From Flavobacteriaceae bacterium YJPT1-3 (GTDB lineage Bacteria > Bacteroidota > Bacteroidia > Flavobacteriales > Flavobacteriaceae): a stretch of DNA of 64,000 nucleotides. Under the pieces are notes generated by a model. That model was not told the DNA's origin. It did not search any database and saw only the letters and a list, made by a program, of their open reading frames with translations. Both the position numbers and the translations under genes were made by a program. Location: contig CP123444.1 in the NCBI GenBank assembly GCA_029866965.1, positions 2,856,501 through 2,920,500 on the forward strand. The letters run 5' to 3'. Position 1 is the first letter of the stretch, and each line of letters begins with the position of its first letter. Shown piece by piece: positions 35,185 to 44,490 of the stretch.

Positions 35185-36300
35185 TTACGTCTCTTTGGCG
35201 GATTTAGTATTACTAAAAATTAGAAAGAAGAATACAATATCTAATAAGGATACTCCCCAAAAAATACCAAACTGAAAAGTAGAATAAAGTAGTATTGGCA
35301 GTAAAAATATCATCTTTTTTCTTGTAATGATTTTGAATAAATAGAACACAAAAATGAGAGTAAGTATAAAGCCCAAACTAGCTAAGGTTTCCAAATAAGA
35401 ATTATGAGCGTGGTAAGTTCTTCCTCCCAGCTCTATCCAAACCTTTTGTGCAAAATTTCCAAAGAAAAAATTATTACTAATAAAGTCAATAAAGCTTACG
35501 AAGACGTAGTCCCTTCCAGAATAATCAATATCTCCACTTCCTCGAAAAAATTGAAACAAAATTATTTCTATATTCAGATAGGTTAGAAACAAAAAAGATA
35601 AAAGGCAAATTATAAGAATTGCTTTGTACTTTATGCCTAGTTTCTTAAATGACTTCCTAAAGAGAAGAGCAAGAAAAAATAATGAAGTGACTATCGCAGT
35701 TCGGTTAAACGTTATTAACAATCCAATCAAAAGGAGTCCTAGATAAATTTTTCTGTACTTGACAATATTCAAATAAAAAAGGAGAATCAAACCAATAAGC
35801 ACTTTTTGAGAAAAGACACTAGTCACAGCACTTATGCCGTACACCTTATTATAATACAATATGTCTGTCGAGCCGAATTCAGTCTGACTTTCGCTGAGCG
35901 GTTTTATTAGATAAGGTACCCCAAAAATATACTCCAGAACCCCTATAATTATTTCAAAAAGTATAAAATAAAAAACAAACTTCAAAACGTCTTCATGCAA
36001 GGATCTAGCAAAAAAAATAGTAGTTACTATAAATAATGTATAGGGTACTAAATCATTTTTAGATTTACCTGTGGTACTTTCTCGAAGTCCATCCCCAGCA
36101 AAAAAAATAATAAAGGAAAGTAGCAAAAAACTGAATAAAACATAATCCGACTTAGATAGTTTTTTATGGACTATCTTTTGCACCAATACTATAAGTCCAA
36201 TTAACGAAATTAGCCCATAAAGAATTGCCTGCGGAACATTCACTAATGTAGGCGTAAAGCATAAAACAGCTAAAACAAAAATTTGAATCTTTCCTTGCAA
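35185..36300 (-). CDS. Wzy-like O-antigen/capsule polymerase
   Basis: 371 residues, almost entirely hydrophobic, with about ten membrane helices and one larger periplasmic loop (about 280-310, GNFAQKVWIELGGRTYHAHN). The sequence RTYHAHNSYLETLASLGFI matches the H-x-H-N pattern common in the O-antigen ligase/polymerase superfamily. Position in the locus, next to Wzx and glycosyltransferases, favours polymerase over ligase. It is AT-rich and boxed in by an IS on either side. Confidence 0.78.
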   Translation of the reverse strand: MQGKIQIFVLAVLCFTPTLVNVPQAILYGLISLIGLIVLVQKIVHKKLSKSDYVLFSFLLLSFIIFFAGDGLRESTTGKSKNDLVPYTLFIVTTIFFARSLHEDVLKFVFYFILFEIIIGVLEYIFGVPYLIKPLSESQTEFGSTDILYYNKVYGISAVTSVFSQKVLIGLILLFYLNIVKYRKIYLGLLLIGLLITFNRTAIVTSLFFLALLFRKSFKKLGIKYKAILIICLLSFLFLTYLNIEIILFQFFRGSGDIDYSGRDYVFVSFIDFISNNFFFGNFAQKVWIELGGRTYHAHNSYLETLASLGFILTLIFVFYLFKIITRKKMIFLLPILLYSTFQFGIFWGVSLLDIVFFFLIFSNTKSAKET

Positions 36301-36479
36301 CTATAGAAATTTAGCCTCAGATTTCGCCCTGAAATTACAATTCGTACTCTTCGTAAAAAAGTTGCAAGATCAATATTAAAAATCAAAAGCGGAAGAAAAT
36401 TTTAAAAAGTCTTGCAAGATTGACTAAATAGCGCCTGAAATAAATTATCCTGATTTAAGAATTACCTCATTTCGTGCAG

Positions 36480-36850
36480 GGCTTGAATTAAACAGAATGG
36501 TTTTGCTAAGTATTCTCTGAAAATACTTTTTCCTAAAGATTTACGGGAATGATATTTATTGTAATAATACCTATCATGTTCAGTTTTTAGGTTTAATTAT
36601 TAAATGTCACTGAAGAAGTATGCGTCTAAATTATCTTCTCGATAGGTTCTGTTAAATCTTGGGATATATTCATTATGCCTCGGTCTTTCTAGCTAAATGT
36701 TCTTGATTTTAAAATCTTTCACCTCAAAATAATTAAGAAATAACCTGTATAGGAATTCCGGCCGTTATCGGACCTTTTGACCAACCATTTAGTATTGATA
36801 GCCTAGCTTTGATTTTACATCAACCCAACCCCAGACAAACAGCACTTTCC
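36480..36850 (-). pseudogene. Fossil of a third IS3-family transposase
   Basis: In shifting frames the minus strand gives RSDNG with PEF in the next frame (the D-N-G-P-E-F motif), then RHNEYIPRFNRTYREDNLDA and YYYNKYHSRKSLGKSIF, which are the DDE-domain end and C-terminal motifs of IS3-type OrfB. Frameshifts and stops separate them. The remaining part of the 36301-36905 gap shows nothing I could identify. Confidence 0.65.
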
Positions 36851-36963
36851 TTTCATGTGAACAGCTTCTTTGTTAAAGTAGTCCATTAGATTGAATACAC
36901 TAGAGTGAGCATCCCCCCAAAAACAGGACAGTTTAGCTGCTAATTTAAGTTCAGATTAATAGT

Positions 36964-37797
36964 TCAAGCAGCTGTTTTTTGTTTTTTGTTTAAATACCTT
37001 TTAAAAGGTATTTGATTGTTTATTCCTTGATGCCTTCTTTGATTATTGTAATACTTAAAATAGGTGTTGAGTTGTCTGTACAGATCCATTCCCGAGTCCG
37101 GTGGGTTCAGATATACCTGCTCATACTTTACGCTTCTCCAGAGCCGTTCAATGAAAACATTGTCAATAGCGCGTCCCCTTCCGTCCATGCTGAGTCTTAT
37201 ACCGTTGCCAAGTACTGTCCTGGTAAATACCTCTGAGGTGTACTGGCTGCCCTGATCCGTATTAATGATCTGCGGCCTACCGTGGGCCTGGATCGCCTCT
37301 TCGAGCACCTCTGCGCACCAGCTAGCATCCATCGTGTTGGATACCGACCAATTGAGTACGTATCTACTGTGCAGGTCTATAATGGCCGTTAGGTACATGA
37401 ATCCCTTTCGCATTGGTATATAAGTAATGTCAGTTGCCCACACCTGGTCGGCACCCTCCACCTTTAGATTGCGAAGGAGATATGGATATACCTTATGTGC
37501 CTTATGGCGTCTAGAGGTATGCTTTCCCGGCATTATGGCCTGAAGACCCATGACCTTATAGTAAAGACGCTCAATACGTTTGTGGTTGACCTTATATCCC
37601 TTGTCCATCGTTAGCCAGGTGTGCATCCCTGGTGCGCCCTTGAATGGATGATCCGTGTAGTGCTCATCCATAAGACGCATGAGTTTGAGGTTGAGATCGC
37701 TTTCCTCTCTAGGGCTATAATAAACCCCAGAGCGGTGTATCTGAAGCAGTCGGCACTGTCTGACTACACTTAGTTTTGAATGACCCTTGCTTATCAT
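36964..37797 (-). CDS. IS3-family transposase OrfB (DDE integrase)
   Basis: 277 residues. DDE residues are visible in context: WATDITYIPM, then INTDQGSQYTS, then the Glu in NVFIERLWRSVKYEQ; the C-terminal YYNNQRRHQGINNQIP is typical. The frame lies at -1 relative to OrfA, and its in-frame upstream extension (FFKERLALKPIKERRA) joins OrfA through a TTTTTTA heptamer, so the active enzyme is probably a fused OrfAB protein. Confidence 0.92.
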   Translation of the reverse strand: MISKGHSKLSVVRQCRLLQIHRSGVYYSPREESDLNLKLMRLMDEHYTDHPFKGAPGMHTWLTMDKGYKVNHKRIERLYYKVMGLQAIMPGKHTSRRHKAHKVYPYLLRNLKVEGADQVWATDITYIPMRKGFMYLTAIIDLHSRYVLNWSVSNTMDASWCAEVLEEAIQAHGRPQIINTDQGSQYTSEVFTRTVLGNGIRLSMDGRGRAIDNVFIERLWRSVKYEQVYLNPPDSGMDLYRQLNTYFKYYNNQRRHQGINNQIPFKRYLNKKQKTAA

Positions 37798-37820
37798 TGC
37801 TCTTCGCTCTTTGATAGGCT

Positions 37821-38096
37821 TTAGCGCAAGGCGTTCTTTAAAAAATCAAGCTCGACCTTTTGCTGGCCTATCACTTTCAAGAGGCGCTCCTCCTTGAGTT
37901 CAGCCTCACTCTTTTTCGACTTGCCTGACTTATTAAAAACCGTCTCGGCGTCAGTGAGAAACTCCCGTTTCCACAGATTAACCTGCTGTACGCTAATCTC
38001 AAAACGCTGTGCAATCTCTTTGGTGGTAGAACGCTCTTTAAGAGCTTCCAAGACAACTTTTGTCTTGAACTTTGAAGTAAACTTTCTTCGTGTCAT
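37821..38096 (-). CDS. IS3-family transposase OrfA
   Basis: 91 residues: helix-turn-helix (KFKTKVVLEALKERSTTKEI, QRFEISVQQVNLWKREFL) and a C-terminal heptad-like helix (ERLLKVIGQQKVELDFLKNA). The codons for D-F-L contain the slippery TTTTTTA sequence (37839-37845), just before the stop. Confidence 0.9.
   Translation of the reverse strand: MTRRKFTSKFKTKVVLEALKERSTTKEIAQRFEISVQQVNLWKREFLTDAETVFNKSGKSKKSEAELKEERLLKVIGQQKVELDFLKNALR
37839..37845 (-). other. Programmed -1 frameshift heptamer (TTTTTTA)
   Basis: On the coding strand the OrfA codons GAT TTT TTA contain T TTT TTA, an exact X XXY YYZ slippery heptamer. A -1 slip reads FFKERLALKPIKERRAMIS directly into OrfB without a stop. Confidence 0.7.
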
Positions 38097-38264
38097 ATCA
38101 GTAAATTTAATGTTCCTTTCTGAACTTAAACTACTGTCCTGTTTTTGGGGGGATGCTCATTCCTTCTAGTGATTAAACTGTCCGGCATTAATTCGATACT
38201 CCGTATCTTCTAAGTGCATCCGAAAACTTACAAATTTTGAGGGCTTCAATGTGAATTTAATTGA

Positions 38265-39515
38265 TCAACTCAAAAGGTCTCTGTCATATTTATTGACTAT
38301 TGCTTTTCCGTTGGAGACTAGAACGAATAGAACTGCAAAAGAAAAAAATGTCGATAATCCCGCTCCCATAATACCCAGGCTCGGAATTAAAACTATGTTT
38401 AATATCACAGAAACTATAGCTGCTGTAAGAGAATATTTGCTTAATTTATCGGTAAGCTTTTTAAACAGAAAAAAGTTTGCATTGAATTTGTAAAGCGAAT
38501 ATAGAACATACGATAAAATGATAATAGCCACTAATTCGTTAGAAACTGAATATGATGTGTCATTTATAAATAACTCTGAAATAACAAGCCATGAAACTAA
38601 AACTACAACTCCAAGTAGTGGTAAGGAAATAAAAATCACTCTCTTTACCTTCATAATGGCAGCAACTTTTTTTTCTTTCATCCACTTAAAATAGGTAGGA
38701 GTCCAAGCCAAATTAAAGCTGGTGTAAAAAAAGTTTATAGACATCCCTATCTGATAAGCAACCGCATAATTACCGAGATCTTCGTCCGATAAATAATACT
38801 TTATAAAGAAACGGTCTCCTATATTGAGCGCATACCCTGCAACCATGTGCACGATTAATGGACTACTGTATATCAGAGCCTTTTGTAGAAGTCGTTTGGA
38901 AAAATTAAGACTATACCCTAAATCTTTAAACTTTTTAAAGGCGACAAAGGCAAGAATCATACTAGCCAAGATAGTTGGAAATACCCTAAACTTCCAGTCT
39001 ATTGTTTCTAGCAAAATATAGGCTGCAAAAAGTAGTAATAGCTCAACCACTACTTGACCAACTCTCATCACGAGATAGACCTTGGGCTTATTTGTTATTC
39101 GGTAAATAATCAATAGGCTTTCAATGTACTGGTGGAATAGAAAATAGAGAATACAGGCAATTAATAAATTACTAAATATCGGAGATAAATAAGGCGAAAT
39201 AAAAAAAGTAATAAGCAAGCCTACACTAGTTGTGCAAAGAAGAAATATATGTATGGATGATACAAAATTCTTGAAGGTTGCCTTATCTAAATCAAAATAA
39301 AACCTTCCAATAGATTGAACAGTGCTTAATCCCAATACAGGAACGAGTACCATGCTAATGCTTCGAAACAAATCGACATAGCCGTAATCTTCAGGTTTTA
39401 AGGTAACCACTAAAAAGGGCAAGAGTAACAGCGGAAGACCAGTATATAAAGCGTTGGTCAGTCCATATATTAGGGTATCTTGAAATAATTTGTTGCTTGT
39501 TATCGCTTTATACAT
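38265..39515 (-). CDS. Wzx-like oligosaccharide flippase
   Basis: 416 residues with about 12 membrane helices, of the MOP/polysaccharide-transporter type (LIYGLTNALYTGLPLLLLPF and KPEDYGYVDLFRSISMVLVP at the N-terminus, typical of flippases; GNYAVAYQIGMSINFFYTSF in the middle). It would move lipid-linked repeat units across the inner membrane. Its start overlaps the upstream glycosyltransferase-like gene by 8 bases, so they are coupled. Confidence 0.87.
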   Translation of the reverse strand: MYKAITSNKLFQDTLIYGLTNALYTGLPLLLLPFLVVTLKPEDYGYVDLFRSISMVLVPVLGLSTVQSIGRFYFDLDKATFKNFVSSIHIFLLCTTSVGLLITFFISPYLSPIFSNLLIACILYFLFHQYIESLLIIYRITNKPKVYLVMRVGQVVVELLLLFAAYILLETIDWKFRVFPTILASMILAFVAFKKFKDLGYSLNFSKRLLQKALIYSSPLIVHMVAGYALNIGDRFFIKYYLSDEDLGNYAVAYQIGMSINFFYTSFNLAWTPTYFKWMKEKKVAAIMKVKRVIFISLPLLGVVVLVSWLVISELFINDTSYSVSNELVAIIILSYVLYSLYKFNANFFLFKKLTDKLSKYSLTAAIVSVILNIVLIPSLGIMGAGLSTFFSFAVLFVLVSNGKAIVNKYDRDLLS

Positions 39516-40870
39516 TTAAAACTTTGTCAAGGGCCGTCTTAAAATTGTCCATGACCTCCAAGGCATACACAGCATTAATATCATCTGCCGAAGGTATGGT
39601 ATATGACTCGGTCAACAGCAGGTTTCCAAACTCTTGAGGTGATTTTATATAGTTAAAAGAGTTGATAAAAGAATAATTTATTTTAAAAATTGATTTTGCA
39701 CCTTTTTCAATAATAAAGGTAGGAATCCCCAAAAATAAGGATTCCAAAGCACTGGATGAACTCATTGTTAATAAAAGGTCTGACACTTGATAGGCCTCGA
39801 ATATATTAGTACGATTAGGATCTAAAACCTTTACCCCATTGGTATTCTTAAGGTGATTAATTCCATATCTAGGAAGAATCAAAAAAGTATAGTCAATCTC
39901 AATATTGTCAAGTTCTGTGCAAAACTTATATAGCTGATCAATATCATTTACCGTGGCAATTACTAGGGCAGTTTTTTTCTTAATCTCAATTTTTTCATTC
40001 AGATAATCCCCCGTCTGGAATTTATAATTCTTAAACTTCCAAAGTCCGTAAGATCCAACAACATGAATATTCCTAGAGTTAAGGTAGCCCAAATTTTCGA
40101 GACATTTCTTATCATTATGCCCGTAGCAGAAGATATGGTCAGGCTTATATGCTATCGCTTTTGCTTTTAATATTGTATTATATGATGGGTGAGTAGGGTA
40201 AATAATTCCATGTTGCAATTCTATTATAGGTATTTTTTTTCTCTAAAGGCAAGAGTGTATCCGTTATATCCATTAGGATATACCAGAAAAACAATATGGG
40301 GCTTATAAATGTACCTTAAAAAAAAGCGCATACACTCATACTGCCCTATAAGTCTTTTTACTAAACGGTTAAGATGTAAGTCAATTTTATACTCTTCTGC
40401 CAGAGCGTCTAACTCAATATCTAAATTATTTTTTTTCTTATCATATTTAAAAAAGGAGAAAGCGTAGGAGAGCAATAAAAACAGAGCGTCAGAAACAATT
40501 AAATCTTCGGAAGGTCGTCTGTGATTTATAAGAATAGGGTTCTCAATATATAAGGCATCCAAATTTGCTTCTGTTATCATTGAGGCTACTCTATCATAAA
40601 AATAACCACTTATTTTTTTCTTCTTTCTGCATTAGAAAAAACCCATATTGTTCTTTTTTTAAAGACATTAAAAAAAGTGGAAAGCAAAGACCAAATCAAT
40701 CGCAAAATTATCTGCTTATTAAGTTGTATTTCTTTATGTCCATGATTTTTCTTAGTTCTTATCTGTGCTATAATATGATTGCGAACTATATAACTTATAT
40801 CTAGATCCCCATACCTTAGGATTAGAGTATCTAATTTTCTATCAATTCTATAATATTCCTCTTGAGTCAT
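39508..40870 (-). pseudogene. Capsule glycosyltransferase-like gene broken by two frameshifts
   Basis: Three consecutive minus-strand frames make one protein of about 450 residues. The first, MTQEEYYRIDRKLDTLILRY to AERRKK, joins the second (MITEANLDALYIENPILINH to LAFREKK) if one more A is added to the run at 40613-40619, giving RRKKISGYFYDRVASMITEA. The second joins the third (LQHGIIYPTHPSYNTI to the C-terminus) if one more A is added at 40233-40240, giving REKKIPIIELQHGIIYP. The E-L-Q-H-G-x-I-x-x-x-H-P motif and the later LTMSSSSALESLFLGIPTF resemble GT-B-like capsule enzymes. The sugar is unknown. Confidence 0.65.
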
Positions 40871-41099
40871 TTAAATTCTTGAAAGTTGTTTTAAGAGAAC
40901 CTCATTTTTCGAAATTTTATCATTGGAATGATAAATTCCCTGATCTGGATATATATTTTTATTTATAATAAGTTCTAAATTACCTTCAATAATTGAATTG
41001 TATAATTTAAAATTGTTTGCGTTAATTTAACAAACAATGTTTCCCGATCTATCATAAAAACAATCATCTCAATCTAACGAAATCTGTGGACTTCCAGTT

Positions 41100-41763
41100 C
41101 CTGCCAAATACCATTAATGACCTTTTTTACCTTTTAGTTCTATATTGTTCTCTTTTTTTAAAAACATTCTCAAAAACTGAATGGACGATCTTTTCTGAAT
41201 TACCAAGAATTTCTCTATTATCATAAGAAATAATCCTGACATTGTGTTGACTAGAATCTCTAAAAGTACAATTACTCATTAAAATGTTATTTATTTTTTG
41301 CTTTAATAGTTGTATTTTCCATGGCAAGATAGTCTGTGGGTGCAATGATAAGCGGATAATTGTCAATAGTCGAATTAGTATTTTTAACTACCCTACGTTG
41401 TTTGAAAGAGATGGAAACTTTGAATTATTAATAAAAGTGAAGTTTTTTACAGTAATATTATTTGATAATGTTCTGTGTCCATTAGAAAAAATAAATCCAC
41501 CTTATTTGAGAGTACCAAAGCCCCCATAATACTTACCCCGTGGATTTTCCAATAATAGATTACAGTTAGCCCCATCAACAACGTCCTGTTTCTTACAAGA
41601 TAATCCCTATTTGGAAAATAAACAGTTCCTCCTTTTATTGGCAAACGAAATCGATTGCTCTTTGAATTGAAGTACAATCATTTGTTATTCCGTCTCCCTT
41701 CGCCCCATAGGTTTTTATATTGACCCCGGTTTTACAGCTTGCCAAAAGCAAAAGACGAACCAT
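41100..41763 (-). pseudogene. Fossil of a right-handed beta-helix (pectate-lyase-3-like) protein
   Basis: From ATG 41761-41763 a lipoprotein-like start (VRLLLLASCKTG) leads into VNIKTYGAKGDGITNDCTSI, QRAIDFVC, then in another frame KGGTVYFPNRDYLVRNRTLL. This is the classic opening of pectate-lyase-3 / GH28-like beta-helix proteins. Further pieces in other frames are GHRTLSNNITVKNFTFINNS and SNCTFRDSSQHNVRIIS. At least five frame changes mean it is dead. Such genes often act on the polysaccharide made by the same locus. 40871-41100 shows nothing more. Confidence 0.7.
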
Positions 41764-41780
41764 GGCCAAATGTCTTTGTA

Positions 41781-42791
41781 TTATAATAAAAAAGCTAATT
41801 TTAAAGGCTCTCCCTTCGCAAGATCACGATTTGCTTTCTTACCCAAGATTTCATTTAGGTATTTCGGATGCATGCCGTGACCAGGTCTTACTGTCCTCAC
41901 ATTTTTCAGTGAAAACACTTCTCCTTTTTTTATATTTTTAAAAATAAATAAGGAACGTCTTCTTAGCTTGTTTTCCTCTTTAAGATGATATTTTATAGAC
42001 CCCATCGCCATCTGCGCATCGCGGGCAGCACTTACCATTTCTTTAAATTCTTGTGGCTCCATTGAGAATGCTGCATCTATGCCACCACCGTTTCGATCTA
42101 AAACAACGTGTTTTTCTATAACCGTAGCTCCTAGTGCTACGGCAACCGTTGGAACTGTGCTACCCATAGTATGATCTGACAATCCAACGTTTACGCCAAA
42201 CGTATCTTTTAGGTTTGGGATGGTCCTTAAATTTGCCATATCCACCGGAGCTGGATATTCAGAAGTGCATTTCAATAAGGTCACGTTTGTATTACCCACA
42301 GAAGCACAGGTGTCTATAGCGAGTTGTATATCACATATATCAGCCATTCCAGTAGAAATAATCATAGGCTTCCCCTTAGAGGCTACATATTTTATGAGTG
42401 GTATATCCGTAATCTCAGGAGATGCTATTTTATATAATTGTACATCGAGGCTTTCTAAAAGATCGACACCTGCTTTGTCAAATGGCGATGAAAAGAAAAT
42501 CATTCCTTTCTTTTCTACATATTTTTTGATATCTGCGTGCCAGTCGTAAGGCAAACTTCCTTTTTCAAAAAGTTCATAGAGGGTCTTTCCCTTCCAGAGG
42601 CCATCTTTTTTCGGCCCAAAATATTCATTATCGACATTGAGCGTTAACGAATCTGCGGTATAGGTCTGCACTTTTACCGCATCAGCACCCGTCTCAGCAA
42701 TTGCATCGATAGTTTTATAGACTATATCTAAGTCATTATTGTGATTGGCAGAGAGTTCTGCTATTATAAAAAGTCCTGTGCTAAAATCCAT
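41781..42791 (-). CDS. pseI: Pseudaminic acid synthase-like (NeuB family)
   Basis: 336 residues. The NeuB-type barrel begins FIIAELSANHNNDLDIVYKT, followed by GADAVKVQTYTADSLTL, FSSPFDKAGVDLLESLDVQL and IASPEITD, then VGLSDHTMGSTVPTVAVALG with EKHVVLDR. A C-terminal SAF antifreeze-like domain (about 280-336, RRSLFIFKNIKKGEVFSLKN) is present. The pattern is closer to PseI than to NeuB or LegI. It condenses the free 2,4-diacylamido-hexose with phosphoenolpyruvate. The gene starts 3 bases after the PseG stop. Confidence 0.88.
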   Translation of the reverse strand: MDFSTGLFIIAELSANHNNDLDIVYKTIDAIAETGADAVKVQTYTADSLTLNVDNEYFGPKKDGLWKGKTLYELFEKGSLPYDWHADIKKYVEKKGMIFFSSPFDKAGVDLLESLDVQLYKIASPEITDIPLIKYVASKGKPMIISTGMADICDIQLAIDTCASVGNTNVTLLKCTSEYPAPVDMANLRTIPNLKDTFGVNVGLSDHTMGSTVPTVAVALGATVIEKHVVLDRNGGGIDAAFSMEPQEFKEMVSAARDAQMAMGSIKYHLKEENKLRRRSLFIFKNIKKGEVFSLKNVRTVRPGHGMHPKYLNEILGKKANRDLAKGEPLKLAFLL

Positions 42792-42794
42792 AGG

Positions 42795-43786
42795 TTATGC
42801 TTCTAAAATTGATCGTATTCGTTCTTCGGCTTTAAAATCCATAAGTGATTTTGCCTTATTATGATACCTTATTCTTAAATGGTATGATAAAATTAAATGT
42901 TCTAAGGCGGTATGCAAATCGTGTTTAGCAATATCGTCAATAACACCCAGATGTGTAAATGAAGTTGTATGTTTTGATAATACTTTAGAGGCAATACTAT
43001 TTGCTTCTTGATGGCCCAGACTGATTATAGGCATACCCAATGCTAATAATTCATATGTACTCACACCAAAGGTAGAAACAACCAGCTGGCTTTTCATAAT
43101 TTTTGTTACATCATAAGGCATGAATTGTACATTTTCAGGAAAATGAGAAGGTAATTTTGCTTTGTGCATATAATTATTGCCTACAAAGAATATAAATTGA
43201 ATTTCTTCCCAAACCTCGAAATCTATCAAATCGTAAAGGGCAAGTAATACATTTTTAGGATCGCTTCCGCCTGTCGTAATTCCTACTCGCCTTACCTGAA
43301 TTAGATCAGATACATTTTTTGTACTTAATGCCTTAATCTTAGGGTTAAATAAAACATACTCCAAGCCTTGATAAACTTTGGTTGAGTCAGAAAATGTAGA
43401 AAAAAAGAAGCATCTTGATGTATAGACGGCAATATAAATACATCACATAAGTGCCTAGAACTAGAAATATTTTGGTAAAAAAATGTTTTTATCTGCTTGT
43501 TCAGACTGTCAAAGATATGAGGCTTGAAAGTAATAATAGCATCTATAAAGAGGACATCACAGTTTAAGTCATTGCATAATCGTATCATTTCCTGATCACA
43601 ATATTGCTCGGAAAAGGAATAACGGTCAAATTCAAATTCCTTCAACGCACTCCAAAAACTCGATGAACGATGTACAAATTGTACGGTATGACCTGAGCGA
43701 CTTAAAAATCGAGCAAGACCTACAGCTCTATAAAAATGCCCCAAGCCCACTTTTTCTCCTGCATCTACCCTAAAAAGAATATTCAT
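42795..43786 (-). pseudogene. pseG: PseG-like UDP-sugar hydrolase with one frameshift
   Basis: The first frame begins NILFRVDAGEKVGLGHFYRA and reaches HQDASFF; the second runs from STFSDSTKVYQGLEYVLFNP to the end at 42795 and holds RRVGITTGGSDPKN and FGVSTYELLALGMPIISLGH, typical of the GT-B-like PseG/SpsG family. The frames join if the run of seven T on the coding strand (43400-43406) had eight. PseG removes UDP from UDP-2,4-diacylamido-2,4,6-trideoxy-altrose before PseI acts. It lies between the LbH transferase and PseI genes. Confidence 0.82.
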
Positions 43787-43826
43787 AGACTGTTTAAAAC
43801 TTTGAGATGTACGCTGTCGCGAAAAT

Positions 43827-44486
43827 TTAATGCGCCACCTCTCCTATCTTACGTGCGGGATTACCTACTACCTTTGCATAGTTCTCAACGTCTTTAAGAA
43901 CAACCGCTCCTATACCCGTTATAGACCACTTACCTAAGGTAACAAACTCTAACGTGGTGGAATTAGTTCCTAAGTATGCCCCTTCTTTAAGATGCACATC
44001 TGCCCCTATACAAGCATTATTTGCCACATAGGAATAATCGTCTAAACGAGAACCGTGTCCGATAAGTGACTGAGCAAAAATATGAACGAAATTACCAATC
44101 GTCACATTTGGCCCCACAGAAACAAACGGCTGTATACAGACTCCATATCCTATGCTCGCATATTTAGAAACCACAGCAGTGGGATGGATGATGGTGGCAA
44201 AACGCGCTACAGGTATCTCAAGATCTGAAAGCTTGTGTAAAAAATTGAAATTGAGCTTTACCGAGATGAGACTGTAAAAAAAGTATACATTATCATTTGC
44301 TATATAGTCTTCAATAGCAGCTTTTTCTATTTTTCCTAAAACTGGATAGCCATTAATATCGCCTGTCTCTCTATCGTTTAAAAAGCCTAGAAGTTCCCAC
44401 TCTGGTGCTACTTCATTAATGTCCTCAATGGCAGATTGCACAACAGTGCCATTACCGAAACCACCAATAATAATTAGTTTTTTCAT
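43827..44486 (-). CDS. Left-handed beta-helix acyltransferase (NeuD/PglD-like)
   Basis: 219 residues: Rossmann-like start (KKLIIIGGFGNGTVVQSAIE), LLGFLNDRETGDINGYPVLG, then hexapeptide repeats (about 100-210) with HPTAVVSKYASIGYGVCIQP and IGHGSRLDDYSYVANNACIG. The usual catalytic His of NeuD/PglD proteins may correspond to the His in IGHGS. It is not a GNAT, so it is not PseH. It lies directly after the CitE/MaoC cassette and before PseG, where an N-acyltransferase would be expected; transfer of the acyl group on the 4-amino position is an inference. Confidence 0.75.
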   Translation of the reverse strand: MKKLIIIGGFGNGTVVQSAIEDINEVAPEWELLGFLNDRETGDINGYPVLGKIEKAAIEDYIANDNVYFFYSLISVKLNFNFLHKLSDLEIPVARFATIIHPTAVVSKYASIGYGVCIQPFVSVGPNVTIGNFVHIFAQSLIGHGSRLDDYSYVANNACIGADVHLKEGAYLGTNSTTLEFVTLGKWSITGIGAVVLKDVENYAKVVGNPARKIGEVAH

Positions 44487-44490
44487 TTCG

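Larger units (their letters stand above)
36906..38159 (-). mobile_element. IS3-family insertion sequence, apparently intact
   Basis: Both ends carry the inverted repeat TGAGCATCCCCCCAAAAACA, continuing as GGACAGT (36906-36932 and the reverse complement of 38133-38159). The 1.25-kb element encodes OrfA and OrfB with no stop between them after a -1 shift. Flanking bases (CACTAGAG before, TTCCTTCTAGTG after) do not give a clear direct repeat. It sits between Wzy and Wzx. Confidence 0.88.

Noticed and set aside
36890-38175. Target-site duplication of the intact IS3 element
   Set aside because: Flanks CACTAGAG and TTCCTTCTAGTG share an inverted CACTAGA but no 3-4 bp direct repeat, so I do not claim one.
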